Part shown: in pieces, positions 44,879-52,924 of the stretch | Layout: the number at the start of each line of letters is the position of its first letter | Numbering within the stretch: the first letter of the stretch is position 1 | Source of the DNA: Mycolicibacter virginiensis | Lineage (GTDB): Bacteria > Actinomycetota > Actinomycetes > Mycobacteriales > Mycobacteriaceae | Direction: 5' to 3' | Assembly: GCF_022374935.2 (NCBI RefSeq) | Contig: NZ_CP092430.2 | Coordinates: 4,526,001-4,590,000, forward strand | DNA: 64,000 bases | Made by a program: the position numbers and the translations under genes | Notes under the pieces: model-generated | The model's input: only the letters and a program-made list of their open reading frames with translations | Told to the model about the DNA's origin: nothing | The model's database searches: none

Positions 44879-46119
44879 CGGAGCGTATCGACGACATCGA
44901 CAGGATCGTTGAGGCCGACACACGGCGTCTGGTCGACATCTTCAAAGACCTGCACCGCAACCCCGAGTTGGGCTTTCAGGAAGTGCGCACCGCGCGCACC
45001 GCCGCGCAGGCACTGGGCAACCTCGGCTTCACGGTGACCACCGGGATCGGTCGCACCGGCGTGGTGTCGGTGCTGGCCAACGGCCCCGGCCCAGTGGTGA
45101 TGTACCGGGCCGACATGGACGCGCTGGCAGTCCCCGAGACCACCGGCCTGGACTACGCCAGCAGCAACCCGGCACTGGGGCACATGTGCGGGCACGACGC
45201 GCACGTGACCTGGATGTTGGGGTTGGCCAAGGTGCTCGCCGAGACCACCGACTCCTGGGCGGGCACCGCGGTGCTGATCGGACAGCCCGCGGAGGAACTG
45301 ATCACCGGCGCCCAAGCCATGATCGACGCGGGCCTCTATGACGTCGCCCCCCGACCGGACGCTTTCCTGGCGCTGCACACCGCGCCGGTACCGGTCGGCA
45401 TGGTCGCCGCGGTCGGCGGAGAACGAATGGCCGGTACCGATCAGCTCGACATCGTGTTCCACGGCGTTGGCGGGCATGGGTCGATGCCCCAGCTGGCCCT
45501 CGACCCGGTGCTCATGGCGGCGCAGGCGGTCGTGCAGTTCCAAAGCATCGTCAGCCGGGCCGTCGCCCCCAGCGAGACGGCGGTGCTGACTGTCGGCTCG
45601 GTTCAGGCCGGCAGTACCTACAACGTCATCCCGGACCGGGCACTGCTCAAAGTCAATCTGCGCTGGTTCAACCCCGAGGTACGCGAAACGATGCTGGCCC
45701 GTATTCGGGCGATCTGCACGGGCATCGCACGCAGCTACGGCATGCCCGAAGACCGGCTGCCGGAGATCACCATGGCCGGTGGCGCCACCCCACTGGTCAA
45801 CGACACCGCGCTGACCGACCGGGTGGCAACCGCGCTGGGTGATCTGCTCGGCCCGGACAACGTCGTGCGTCAGCTTCCCGCGCTGACCGGCTCAGAGGAT
45901 TGCCACCTGCTCAAGGGACCGCACGTCGATGTACCGCTGGCATATCTGCTGGTCGGCGTGGCCGATCCACAGGTGTACGCGAAGTCCGCGGAAAAGGGCC
46001 AATTGTTCCCCTATACACCGCACTCGCCGGACTATATGGTCGACCTTTCCGCTATCCCGCTCGGAACCAGGATTGCAGCCCGTGCAATGCTTGAATTGCT
46101 TACTCCCAGTCGGTTTTAG
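44875..46119 (+). CDS. M20 family amidohydrolase (hippurate hydrolase-like)
   Basis: 414 residues from ATG 44875, overlapping the previous stop. M20D features: FKDLHRNPELGFQEVRTA, metal residues in LGHMCGHDAHVTWML and GQPAEELITGAQAMI (catalytic Glu pair), LALHTAPVPVG, then the dimerisation domain with FHGVGGHGSMPQLALDPV. It removes acyl groups from N-acyl amino acids or similar amides in the cytoplasm. Coupled to the kinase-fold gene, so the two may act on one substrate. No signal peptide. Confidence 0.88.
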   Translation: MTERIDDIDRIVEADTRRLVDIFKDLHRNPELGFQEVRTARTAAQALGNLGFTVTTGIGRTGVVSVLANGPGPVVMYRADMDALAVPETTGLDYASSNPALGHMCGHDAHVTWMLGLAKVLAETTDSWAGTAVLIGQPAEELITGAQAMIDAGLYDVAPRPDAFLALHTAPVPVGMVAAVGGERMAGTDQLDIVFHGVGGHGSMPQLALDPVLMAAQAVVQFQSIVSRAVAPSETAVLTVGSVQAGSTYNVIPDRALLKVNLRWFNPEVRETMLARIRAICTGIARSYGMPEDRLPEITMAGGATPLVNDTALTDRVATALGDLLGPDNVVRQLPALTGSEDCHLLKGPHVDVPLAYLLVGVADPQVYAKSAEKGQLFPYTPHSPDYMVDLSAIPLGTRIAARAMLELLTPSRF

Positions 46120-46189
46120 TACTGATTACACTCCGCCGAGTTTCTGAAACACTTGTGCGGTCCACGAAGACGAGCTAAGGTGTATTGCT

Positions 46190-46498
46190 GTGGACGATCG
46201 TCACAAAGACCCAACCGTCGTGTTGCCCTACCTCGTGGGCAGGCCGCTAGGAGCGACCGAGGTCTACGAGGCATTCGGCTATCGCAAGTCCGCCTATTAC
46301 AAGGCGGCCCATGAGGGCCGTCTGATCAGCGCGGACAATCTGATCCGAGTCGCCAGGTACTTCGGCCTCAACCCCGTCGACCTGCAGGTACGGTTCGGAT
46401 TGATCGAGCACGACGCCGTCGCCGAATACCTGGAGTCCTCAGCGCGGCCGCTGCGGCTGGGTGATCTGAAGGCGGATCTGGACAAACCGCCCGTCTAA
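46190..46498 (+). CDS. Small HTH (XRE-like) DNA-binding protein heading a three-membrane-protein cassette
   Basis: 102 residues from GTG 46190. TAAGGT (46176-46181) lies 8 bp upstream, so the mRNA may be leaderless. The middle, PLGATEVYEAFGYRKSAYYK and AHEGRLISADNLIRVARYFG, followed by LNPVDLQVRFGLI, has the helix-turn-helix rhythm of short XRE-type or phage-type regulators. No ligand domain follows. It precedes three paralogous membrane-protein genes on the same strand (29 bp gap), so it most likely regulates them. The exact family is not recognised. Confidence 0.65.
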   Translation: MDDRHKDPTVVLPYLVGRPLGATEVYEAFGYRKSAYYKAAHEGRLISADNLIRVARYFGLNPVDLQVRFGLIEHDAVAEYLESSARPLRLGDLKADLDKPPV

Positions 46499-46526
46499 CC
46501 GGACCGCCAGGAAGTACCGTCGACGC

Positions 46527-47282
46527 ATGACGTCGGCGTTAATTGGTGCCACCGTGGCGGTGGCGCTATACACCCTGTGGGTACGCCGTGATACGTGGTG
46601 GTCGCGGTGGGAGATCGGTATCACCCTGGCGATCGCATTGGAGACGCTCGCGCTCGTACTGATGTCGCCATGGGCAGCCGAAGCCCTTGGCCCGGCGCTG
46701 CACCACGTCACCCGGATATGGAACATCCAGCAGCTGGCCGGTCACATCTGCTTCGTCGTCGCCATCGCGGCCAACATCTACCACGTGCTGGCCCGCCTGG
46801 CCGACTTCGACCAATTCCGCCCGCTGTTCCGCCTGCACGTGCAGTTCCCCCTACAGGCCGGCGTGGTGGCGATGGTGGCAGTGTTCCTCGTCGCCGACGC
46901 CGGCTATCGGCCAGACGGTTTCTCATCGCTTGGGGGCGGCGGCGCCTGGGCGCGCGCATACTGGGTGCTGCTGTCCCTGATGCTGATCTACCTGTCCGGC
47001 TACGCGACGCGGGTGCTATCGATGCTGCGATCCGATCCACGCGCCAAAGAGACCGTCGAGCTCTACACGGCCTCCACGGCCTTCGCGGTGGCGGCCATCA
47101 TGGCGCTGTTGAGCAATGCTTGGTCCAAAGCCGATGTCAGCCCGCTGATTTGGCTGTGCGCATGTATATCCGTGGCGATCTTCGCCTACGGTTCGGCCCG
47201 TTCCTGGCAGGCCAAAGCCGCGTGGTTCACCAGCAGTGACCGTCCGGTTGCGCAGCAGAATCCTCCACAAGCCCTGTCGTGA
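46527..47282 (+). CDS. Membrane protein, tandem paralog A (about seven segments)
   Basis: 251 residues from ATG 46527. N-terminal segment is followed at once by the motif LYTLWVRRDTWWSRWE (about 13-28). About seven hydrophobic segments follow, with WNIQQLAGHICFVVAIAANI, YHVLARLADFDQF and, near the end, SARSWQAKAAWFT. All three motifs recur in B and C. No known transporter or enzyme signature is seen; the pattern of short polar loops suggests a small sensor or channel-like bundle. The overall layout reminds me of actinobacterial MAB_1171c-type loci (HTH plus membrane protein), but that is a weak analogy. Confidence 0.72.
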   Translation: MTSALIGATVAVALYTLWVRRDTWWSRWEIGITLAIALETLALVLMSPWAAEALGPALHHVTRIWNIQQLAGHICFVVAIAANIYHVLARLADFDQFRPLFRLHVQFPLQAGVVAMVAVFLVADAGYRPDGFSSLGGGGAWARAYWVLLSLMLIYLSGYATRVLSMLRSDPRAKETVELYTASTAFAVAAIMALLSNAWSKADVSPLIWLCACISVAIFAYGSARSWQAKAAWFTSSDRPVAQQNPPQALS

Positions 47283-47291
47283 GGGCACCCG

Positions 47292-48032
47292 ATGACGTCC
47301 GGAATCATTGTCACCACATTGGCAGTCGTCGCCTATAGCCTCTGGGTTCGCCGCGACACCTGGTGGACGCGCTGGGAGAACGCCGCCACCTTTGCGTTGG
47401 CGCTGGAAGCCGGTGCGCTGCTACTGATGTCGCCATGGGCCGGAGCCAAGATCGGCCCGGTGCTGCACAACGGCCTCGGGGTGTGGAACGTTCAACAGCT
47501 GATCGGCCACCTGTGCCTGATCGTGGCCGTCACGGCGAACATCTATCACATGCTGGTGCGCCTGGCCGACCCCGATCAAGTGCGGTTCATCATGCGCCGC
47601 CAGCTGATGATCCCGATATGGTTGGGCATCGCCGTGATGGTGCCGGCCTACCTGCGCTCCGACCAGGACTACCAGCCTGATGTGTTCGCCGCACCCAGGA
47701 CCGACGCCTGGATGGAGCTGTACCAGGTGGTCGGCTGTGCGCTGGTGGTCTACCTGAGCGCCTATGTCACCCGGCTGATGCTGACGCTGCGGCACGATCC
47801 GCGCGCCAAGCCCACCATCGACCTCTACCTGGTCTCGATGGCATTCGCCACGGCGGCATGCCTGATCGTGGTCGGTTCGACGTGGGTCGACGGTGACAAC
47901 GCCAGCCCCGGGATCTGGCTCTGCATCTGCTTGGCGGTGGGCACGTTCGCCTACGGGTCCGCGCGATCCTGGCAAGCCAAGAGCGCCTGGTTCACCGCCA
48001 ACGGCGACGAGTCGGTGATCGGCGCGCAATGA
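47292..48032 (+). CDS. Membrane protein, tandem paralog B
   Basis: 246 residues from ATG 47292, 9 bp after paralog A, with GAGGGCA upstream. Shares with A and C the start motif YSLWVRRDTWWTRWE, WNVQQLIGHLCLIVAVTANI, YHMLVRLADPDQV, the loop RHDPRAKPTIDLYL and the tail ARSWQAKSAWFT. About seven membrane segments. B is closer to C than to A in the YHMLVRLAD and RLMLTLRHDPRA blocks. Its stop overlaps the C start (ATGA). Function unknown. Confidence 0.72.
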   Translation: MTSGIIVTTLAVVAYSLWVRRDTWWTRWENAATFALALEAGALLLMSPWAGAKIGPVLHNGLGVWNVQQLIGHLCLIVAVTANIYHMLVRLADPDQVRFIMRRQLMIPIWLGIAVMVPAYLRSDQDYQPDVFAAPRTDAWMELYQVVGCALVVYLSAYVTRLMLTLRHDPRAKPTIDLYLVSMAFATAACLIVVGSTWVDGDNASPGIWLCICLAVGTFAYGSARSWQAKSAWFTANGDESVIGAQ

Positions 48033-48778
48033 CACCTGCGTTCATCCTGGCCACCGTAGCGATGGTCATCTACTGCCTGTGGGTTCGTCGCGACACCTGG
48101 TGGTCACGCTGGGAGGCCGGCGCCACCTTTGCCATCGCGATGGAGGGCCTTGCCCTGCTCTTGCTGACACCCTGGGCGGGCGCCGAGCTGGGGCCGACCC
48201 TCTACGCCCTGCTGGGGCGGTGGAACGCCCAGCAGGCACTCGGGCTGCTGTGCCTGTTCGCCGGGGTGATCGGAAACATCTACCACATGCTGGTGCGGCT
48301 CGCCGATCCCGCACACGTGGGGCCGATCATGCGCAAGCACCTCCTGGTACCGGTGGGCTTGTGCATGACGGTGATGCTGGTGGCGTTCTTCAAAACCGAC
48401 CGGGGCTTCGAGCCAGACCTGTTCGCCACGCTGTCCGGGGATCACTGGGTGACCGCCTTCGAGGTGACCGGCAGCGCGGTGTTGCTGTACCTGACCGGTT
48501 ACGTCGCTCGGCTGATGTTGTCGCTGCGGCACGACCACCGGGCCCGGACGACGCTCGTGCTGTACCTGGCGGCAATGACTTTCGCGATGGGGGCCTGCCT
48601 GGCCGGGATCATCTCGATCTGTATCGGCCGCGACGCCGGCCCGGCGATCTGGGCCTGCGTCTGTCTCTCGGTGTCGATCTTCGCCTATGGTCTGGCGCGG
48701 TCCTGGCAGGCCAAGAGGGCATGGTTCGCACCGAACGCCTCCGCGCGGCGCAGCGATAAACAAAGCGGGCACTCCTAG
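48029..48778 (+). CDS. Membrane protein, tandem paralog C
   Basis: 249 residues from ATG 48029, overlapping the stop of B. Motifs YCLWVRRDTWWSRWE, WNAQQALGLLCLFAGVIGNI, YHMLVRLADPAHV, RLMLSLRHDHRARTTL and ARSWQAKRAWFAP are retained, so the family-defining Trp/Arg positions are fixed while the helices have drifted. The tail is longer and basic. The three copies could assemble as a hetero-oligomer. It is convergent with the BlaI-type gene. Function unknown. Confidence 0.72.
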   Translation: MTPAFILATVAMVIYCLWVRRDTWWSRWEAGATFAIAMEGLALLLLTPWAGAELGPTLYALLGRWNAQQALGLLCLFAGVIGNIYHMLVRLADPAHVGPIMRKHLLVPVGLCMTVMLVAFFKTDRGFEPDLFATLSGDHWVTAFEVTGSAVLLYLTGYVARLMLSLRHDHRARTTLVLYLAAMTFAMGACLAGIISICIGRDAGPAIWACVCLSVSIFAYGLARSWQAKRAWFAPNASARRSDKQSGHS

Positions 48779-48802
48779 CCGACGAGGCGTGGCCCCGGTT
48801 CG

Positions 48803-49180
48803 TCAGGCGCCATCGAGTTCAGTCAACGCTCGCCTGAGCGCGGTGGCTTCGTCGGCGCCGACGCGTTCGACAAAGTGAACCAACGCGGCCTCGCGCCCGC
48901 CGGAGTCGGCGACCTGATCGAGCGCATACGACATCAGTTCGGCGACCAACTCGGCACGGCCCTGCGTCGGTACATACCGGTGGGCGCGATTGTCACGCCG
49001 CTGGACCACCAGGTTCTTCTTCGCAAGTCGTTGCAGCACAGTCATGATCGTGGTGTAGGCCAGGTTTCGCTTCACCGCCACCGACGCGTGGACCTCGCGG
49101 ACGGTCAACGCCCCCGACGCCGACCACAGGCACTCCATGACCGTGCGTTCGAGATCACCCAACCCAATGCGCGCAGCCAC
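48803..49180 (-). CDS. BlaI/MecI-type winged-helix repressor
   Basis: 125 residues from GTG 49180, with GGGAGG 9 bp upstream. GLGDLERTVMECLWSASGAL, TVREVHASVAVKRNLAYTTI and MTVLQRLAKKNLVVQRRDNR are the BlaI winged helix. The C-terminal dimerisation helices follow (ELVAELMSYALDQVADSGGR). In M. tuberculosis BlaI (Rv1846c) represses blaC and is paired with the protease BlaR; no BlaR or beta-lactamase gene is next to this copy. An IdeR-like box lies 48 bp upstream of the start. Confidence 0.87.
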   Translation of the reverse strand: MAARIGLGDLERTVMECLWSASGALTVREVHASVAVKRNLAYTTIMTVLQRLAKKNLVVQRRDNRAHRYVPTQGRAELVAELMSYALDQVADSGGREAALVHFVERVGADEATALRRALTELDGA

Positions 49181-49227
49181 AACCCATAACCTCCCGCGAT
49201 GATCCGGAACACGACTACATCCCGACA

Positions 49228-49246
49228 GAAGGTAAGGCTAACCTAA
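49228..49246 (-). promoter_or_regulatory. IdeR-like iron box upstream of the BlaI-type gene
   Basis: GAAGGTAAGGCTAACCTAA matches the IdeR/DtxR consensus TTAGGTTAGGCTAACCTAA at 16 of 19 positions, with the core AGGCTAACCT intact. It is 48-66 bp upstream of the GTG at 49180, a normal promoter distance. The only other genes nearby are tRNAs, whose terminator faces this region, so the BlaI-type gene is the likely target. Confidence 0.65.
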
Positions 49247-49304
49247 TTCAAAGAATTTGGGGTCCGGAGCGGCCACGCCGAGCCACACCCGGCCCATGAA
49301 ACAG

Positions 49305-49327
49305 AAAAACCCCGGCAAAAGCCGGGG
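49305..49327 (-). terminator. Rho-independent terminator after tRNA-Arg(ACG)
   Basis: On the minus strand CCCCGGC (49327-49321) pairs with GCCGGGG (49316-49310) around TTTT and is followed by TTTTT (49309-49305). A textbook intrinsic terminator for the two-tRNA transcript. Confidence 0.9.
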
Positions 49328-49350
49328 CAATCTGTCACCGATGAAAAATG

Positions 49351-49423
49351 TGCGCCCGAAGGGATTCGAACCCCCAACCTTCTGATCCGTAGTCAGATGC
49401 TCTATCCGTTGAGCTACGGGCGC
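49351..49423 (-). tRNA. tRNA-Arg (ACG anticodon)
   Basis: On the minus strand GCGCCCG (49423-49417) pairs with CGGGCGC (49358-49352), discriminator A. Anticodon loop CTACGGA gives ACG, the substrate of TadA (gene at 33900). T-arm GGGGGTTCGAATCCC is clear. 73 nt, CCA not encoded. Confidence 0.95.
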
Positions 49424-49460
49424 CTGTCTTCAGTTGTCGGTCGAGCAAGCCCGGCCGTTG

Positions 49461-49549
49461 CGGAGGCGAGAGGATTTGAACCTCCGGTCCCCCGTAAAGG
49501 GGACAACTCATTAGCAGTGAGTCCCATTCGGCCGCTCTGGCACGCCTCC
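49461..49549 (-). tRNA. tRNA-Ser (GCT anticodon)
   Basis: On the minus strand GGAGGCG (49549-49543) pairs with CGCCTCC (49468-49462), discriminator G. The anticodon stem-loop ACTCACTGCTAATGAGT gives GCT. Long variable arm with CCCC/GGGG stem, T-arm GGAGGTTCAAATCC. 89 nt. It lies 37 bp upstream of tRNA-Arg on the same strand, and both end at the terminator 49305-49327. Confidence 0.95.
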
Positions 49550-49647
49550 TCGAACTCGTTGAGGGTACCGGATCACTCCCCCAGTTCTGAAACCGCGGGG
49601 TGAGTGCGGGGAAGTAAGCCGCCGACGACACACATATGCTGTGGTCC

Positions 49648-50694
49648 GTGACCGCCCGACTGCGCCCGGAGATCGCCGCGCTGCCAGCCTACGTCGAAGG
49701 TAAGACGGTCCCCGGATCGATCAAACTCGCCAGCAACGAGACGGTGTTCCCCCCGCTGCCCAGCGTGGCCAAAGCCGTCGAAGCTGCCCTGGCCACCACC
49801 AACCGCTACCCGGACAACGGCTACGCCGCGCTGCGCGACCGGCTGGCCGAGCATGTCGGGTTCGGCCGAGAGCACGTGGCGGCCGGCTGCGGATCGGTGA
49901 GCCTGTGCCAGCAGCTCATCCAGATCAGTGCCGGCGCCGGCGACGAGGTGGTGTTCGGGTGGCGCAGCTTCGAGATCTACCCGCTTCAGGTACGCACCGC
50001 CGGCGCCGTTCCGGTGCAGGTGCCGCTGCGCGAGCACACCTACGACCTGGACGCGATGCTGGCCGCCATCACCGAGCGCACCCGGCTGATCTTCGTCTGC
50101 AACCCGAACAATCCGACCTCCACCGTCGTCGACCCCGACGCGCTGGAACGGTTCGTCGCCGCGGTGCCACCGCACATTCTGATCGCCATCGACGAGGCCT
50201 ACGTGGAGTACATCCGCGACGGCCTGCTCCCCGACAGCCTGGGACTCGTGCGCCGCCACGCGAATGTGGTTGTGCTGCGCACGTTTTCAAAAGCGTACGG
50301 GTTGGCCGGTCTGCGTCTGGGCTACGCGGTCGGCGATCCGGAGATCATCACCGCACTGGGCAAGGTCTACGTGCCGTTCACGGTGTCCAGCGTGGCGCAG
50401 GTCGCCGGGATCGCCTCCCTGGACGCCGCCGAAGAGCTGATGGCGCGCACCGACGCGGTGGTCGCCGAGCGGGCCCGGGTGTCAGCAGCGCTGCGCGAAG
50501 CCGGGTTCGAGCTGCCGGATTCGCAGTCCAACTTCGTGTGGCTGCCGCTGGCCGAGCGCACCGCCGACTTCGTAGCCGCTGCCGCGGCGGCCCGCATCGT
50601 CGTCCGCCCCTACGGGCAAGACGGAGTCCGGGTGACCATCGGCGCGCCGGAGGAGAACGACGCGCTGTTACGGTTCGCACAGACGTACCGCTGA
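49648..50694 (+). CDS. hisC2: Histidinol-phosphate/aromatic aminotransferase (HisC2, Rv3772 type)
   Basis: 348 residues from GTG 49648 (VTARLRPEIAALPAY), which matches the HisC2 start I recall; ATG 49636 would add four residues. PLP fold type I: KLASNETVFPPLPSV, GCGSVSLCQQLIQ, FVCNPNNPTSTVV, IDEAYVEYIRDG, and the PLP Lys in RTFSKAYGLAGLRLGY. HisC2-type enzymes act on histidinol phosphate or phenylalanine/tyrosine; Rv3772 homologs are often called phenylalanine aminotransferase. tyrA in this window supplies the related keto acid. Confidence 0.9.
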   Translation: MTARLRPEIAALPAYVEGKTVPGSIKLASNETVFPPLPSVAKAVEAALATTNRYPDNGYAALRDRLAEHVGFGREHVAAGCGSVSLCQQLIQISAGAGDEVVFGWRSFEIYPLQVRTAGAVPVQVPLREHTYDLDAMLAAITERTRLIFVCNPNNPTSTVVDPDALERFVAAVPPHILIAIDEAYVEYIRDGLLPDSLGLVRRHANVVVLRTFSKAYGLAGLRLGYAVGDPEIITALGKVYVPFTVSSVAQVAGIASLDAAEELMARTDAVVAERARVSAALREAGFELPDSQSNFVWLPLAERTADFVAAAAAARIVVRPYGQDGVRVTIGAPEENDALLRFAQTYR

Positions 50695-50705
50695 GGAGGA
50701 ACGAA

Positions 50706-51119
50706 ATGCACGCGACCGCGACCGCCACCGTCGCCGCATCCACCGCTCAGGTGTGGGCGGTGCTCTCCGACTACGAGGGCATGTCCAGCTGGGCCCCCGG
50801 ACTGAAGATCACCGTGATCCGGCCGGGCACACCCGAGCCCAACGGCGTCGGCGCCCAGCGTCGCATCCAGGCGGTGCCGGGCATGGCGCCGCTGGTGGAG
50901 GAGATCATCGCGTTCGAGCCGGATCAGCGGCTGAGCTACCGGGGCGTCTCGGGCATCCCGTTCCGCAACTACGTCGGCAACGTGGCACTGCGGTCGACCG
51001 GATCCGGCACGGAGATCAGCTACACCGTCAGCGCCGACAACCGGCTGCCCGGCGTCGCCGCGGTGCTGGCCCAGGGCCTGCTGTTCGGCCTCAAGCGGGC
51101 CGTGAACAAGGCCGCCTGA
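50706..51119 (+). CDS. SRPBCC (polyketide cyclase/START-like) family protein
   Basis: 137 residues from ATG 50706, with GAGGAGGAA 6 bp upstream. HATATATVAASTAQVWAVLS, DYEGMSSWAPGLK and the alternating sheet to LKRAVNKAA are the helix-grip fold of small SRPBCC proteins. It binds a hydrophobic ligand; no enzyme is assigned. It begins 11 bp after hisC2 and is likely in its operon, followed 4 bp later by the DUF4334 gene. Confidence 0.82.
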   Translation: MHATATATVAASTAQVWAVLSDYEGMSSWAPGLKITVIRPGTPEPNGVGAQRRIQAVPGMAPLVEEIIAFEPDQRLSYRGVSGIPFRNYVGNVALRSTGSGTEISYTVSADNRLPGVAAVLAQGLLFGLKRAVNKAA

Positions 51120-51123
51120 GACG

Positions 51124-51603
51124 ATGACCGCCATGAATGACGAGCTGGCCCGCAAGACTTTCAATGCGCTCAAGGAGCGCACCGGGGAGATCCCCGACGC
51201 CGAGATCGACGAGTTCTGGGCGACGCTGCCACCGGCCACCGTCGAGCAGATGATCGGCGAGTGGCGCGGCGGGGAGTTCGTCACCGGCCACAAGATGAAC
51301 GGCCTGTTGGAAAAGGCCCGCTGGTTCGGCAAGACGTTCAACTCGATCACCGACGTGCAGCCGCTGGTGTGCCTGGACGAGGACGGCAACAAGTTCTCCA
51401 ACACCCAACTCGGCAAGGGCGAGGCGAGCCTGTGGGCCGAGGAGTTCCGCGGCGAGGTGGTGGCGACCATGGTCTACGACGGTCAGCCCACCCATGACCA
51501 CTTCAAGCGGGTCGACGACAACACCGTGCTGGGCATCATGAACGGCAAAGCGGGAGTGCTGGACAACGGGCGGTACTTCTACTTCTATCTCGAGCGGGTC
51601 TAG
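51124..51603 (+). CDS. GXWXG/DUF4334 domain protein
   Basis: 159 residues from ATG 51124. The GXWXG segment is MIGEWRGGEFVTGHKMNGLL and the DUF4334 part is AEEFRGEVVATMVYDGQPTH, VDDNTVLGIMNGKAGVLDNG and a final FYFYLERV. These proteins form beta barrels that may bind fatty acids or similar ligands; no function is established. Closely spaced after hisC2 and the SRPBCC gene. Confidence 0.85.
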   Translation: MTAMNDELARKTFNALKERTGEIPDAEIDEFWATLPPATVEQMIGEWRGGEFVTGHKMNGLLEKARWFGKTFNSITDVQPLVCLDEDGNKFSNTQLGKGEASLWAEEFRGEVVATMVYDGQPTHDHFKRVDDNTVLGIMNGKAGVLDNGRYFYFYLERV

Positions 51604-51675
51604 CGCCACGCCCTAAGCGTGATTGAGGCGGATCGCCACGATTCGCCATGCCGGCCGGCGGGAACCCCCTAGGGC

Positions 51676-51864
51676 ATGTCTACCTACCGAGTACTGAACC
51701 CACAGGGCGAAGTCGTGGACACCAAAGACATCGCCAGTGCCGAAGACGCGCACGCCTGGTTCGTCGACGTCAAAGCCGACAACACCGAGCTGGGGTGGCG
51801 GATGGAGGTCGATCTCGACGGCCAATGGCGGTTCTTCGACGACACCGAAGGCGACCGCCGGTAA
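51676..51864 (+). CDS. 62-residue conserved-type small protein
   Basis: ATG 51676. STYRVLNPQGEVVDTKDIAS, AEDAHAWFVDVKADNTELGW and RMEVDLDGQWRFFDDTEG read as one compact alpha/beta domain with balanced charge. Codon usage is as in neighbouring genes (GC-rich third positions). It is acidic and cytoplasmic. Convergent with terC. Function unknown. Confidence 0.6.
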   Translation: MSTYRVLNPQGEVVDTKDIASAEDAHAWFVDVKADNTELGWRMEVDLDGQWRFFDDTEGDRR

Positions 51865-51881
51865 GCCGACCCGCTACGCCG

Positions 51882-52868
51882 TCAACGGCGCAGCACCAGT
51901 CCGGGATCGGTGTCGCTCCGGGTTGCGTCCGGTGCTTTCCGGCGGTGGCGCAGCGAGGCGATGACGGTGCCCGTGAGCACACCGACGATCACCAGCAGCG
52001 ACGGTCCGGTGCCGATCTCGATGCCGCCGGCGCCCTGTTCGTGCATCGCGTGCATGATCAGCTTCACGCCGATGAACCCGAGGATCACCGCCAGTCCGTA
52101 GGACAGGTACACCAACCGGTCCAACAGGCCGTCGATCAGGAAGTAGAGCTGCCGCAGGCCCAGCAGGGAGAAGGCCGTCGCGGTGAACACGAGATAGCTG
52201 TTCTGGGTCAGGCCGAAGATCGCCGGGATCGAGTCGAGCGCGAAGAGCACATCGGTGCCGGCGATCGCCAGCATCACCAACACCATCGGGGTGATCGCCC
52301 AGCGCCCGTCGATGCGGGTGAACAGCCGGTCGCCGTCATAACGCTCGCTGGTGTGCACCACCTTCTTCACCAGCCCGACGATGACATCGGGAGCTCGGTG
52401 AGCCTCCTCTGCGCTGCCCGACCTGAGCATGTTGCCCGCCGCCAGCAGCAGGAGCAGGCCGAAGAAGTAGAAGACCCAGGCGAAACGGTTGATCAGCGCC
52501 GCGCCGAGCAAGATGAAGCCGGTGCGGGCGGCCAACGCCATCACAATCCCGAACAGCAGGACCTTCTGCTGGTCGGCGCGCGGCACTCGGAAGCTGGCCA
52601 TGATGACCAGGAATACGAACAGGTTGTCGACCGAAAGCGCCTTCTCAGTGACGTAGCCGGCGAAATACTCCGAGCCCGGATCAACTCCACCGAAGACAAA
52701 CACCCCAACCCCGAAGAGCACGGCGACACCGACGTAGCCGGCGGACCAGAGCGCGGATTCCTTCAACGTCGGAATGTGTGCCTTGCGGACATGCATGAAG
52801 AAGTCGAACGCCAGGAGCCCTAGTAGGCCGACGATCGTCAATGCCCATAACCATCCGGCAATGTCCAT
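51882..52868 (-). CDS. TerC family integral membrane protein
   Basis: 328 residues. TerC pattern: FDFFMHVRKAHIPTLKESAL, TEKALSVDNLFVFLVIMASF, GAALINRFAWVFYFFGLLLL, VLVMLAIAGTDVLFALDSIP (with the conserved DS) and FTATAFSLLGLRQLYFLIDG. About nine membrane segments. TerC/Alx proteins move manganese or other metal ions and help metalate exported proteins. No yybP-ykoY riboswitch fits in the 56 bp before the start. Confidence 0.9.
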   Translation of the reverse strand: MDIAGWLWALTIVGLLGLLAFDFFMHVRKAHIPTLKESALWSAGYVGVAVLFGVGVFVFGGVDPGSEYFAGYVTEKALSVDNLFVFLVIMASFRVPRADQQKVLLFGIVMALAARTGFILLGAALINRFAWVFYFFGLLLLLAAGNMLRSGSAEEAHRAPDVIVGLVKKVVHTSERYDGDRLFTRIDGRWAITPMVLVMLAIAGTDVLFALDSIPAIFGLTQNSYLVFTATAFSLLGLRQLYFLIDGLLDRLVYLSYGLAVILGFIGVKLIMHAMHEQGAGGIEIGTGPSLLVIVGVLTGTVIASLRHRRKAPDATRSDTDPGLVLRR

Positions 52869-52924
52869 GTCCTACCCACGCTAGGCACCTTGAACGACGC
52901 TGGACTGGACAGCAGGTTGCGAGG

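Noticed and set aside
52869..52924. Manganese (yybP-ykoY) riboswitch upstream of terC
   Set aside because: Only 56 bp separate terC from the preceding gene and no matching conserved motif is seen.
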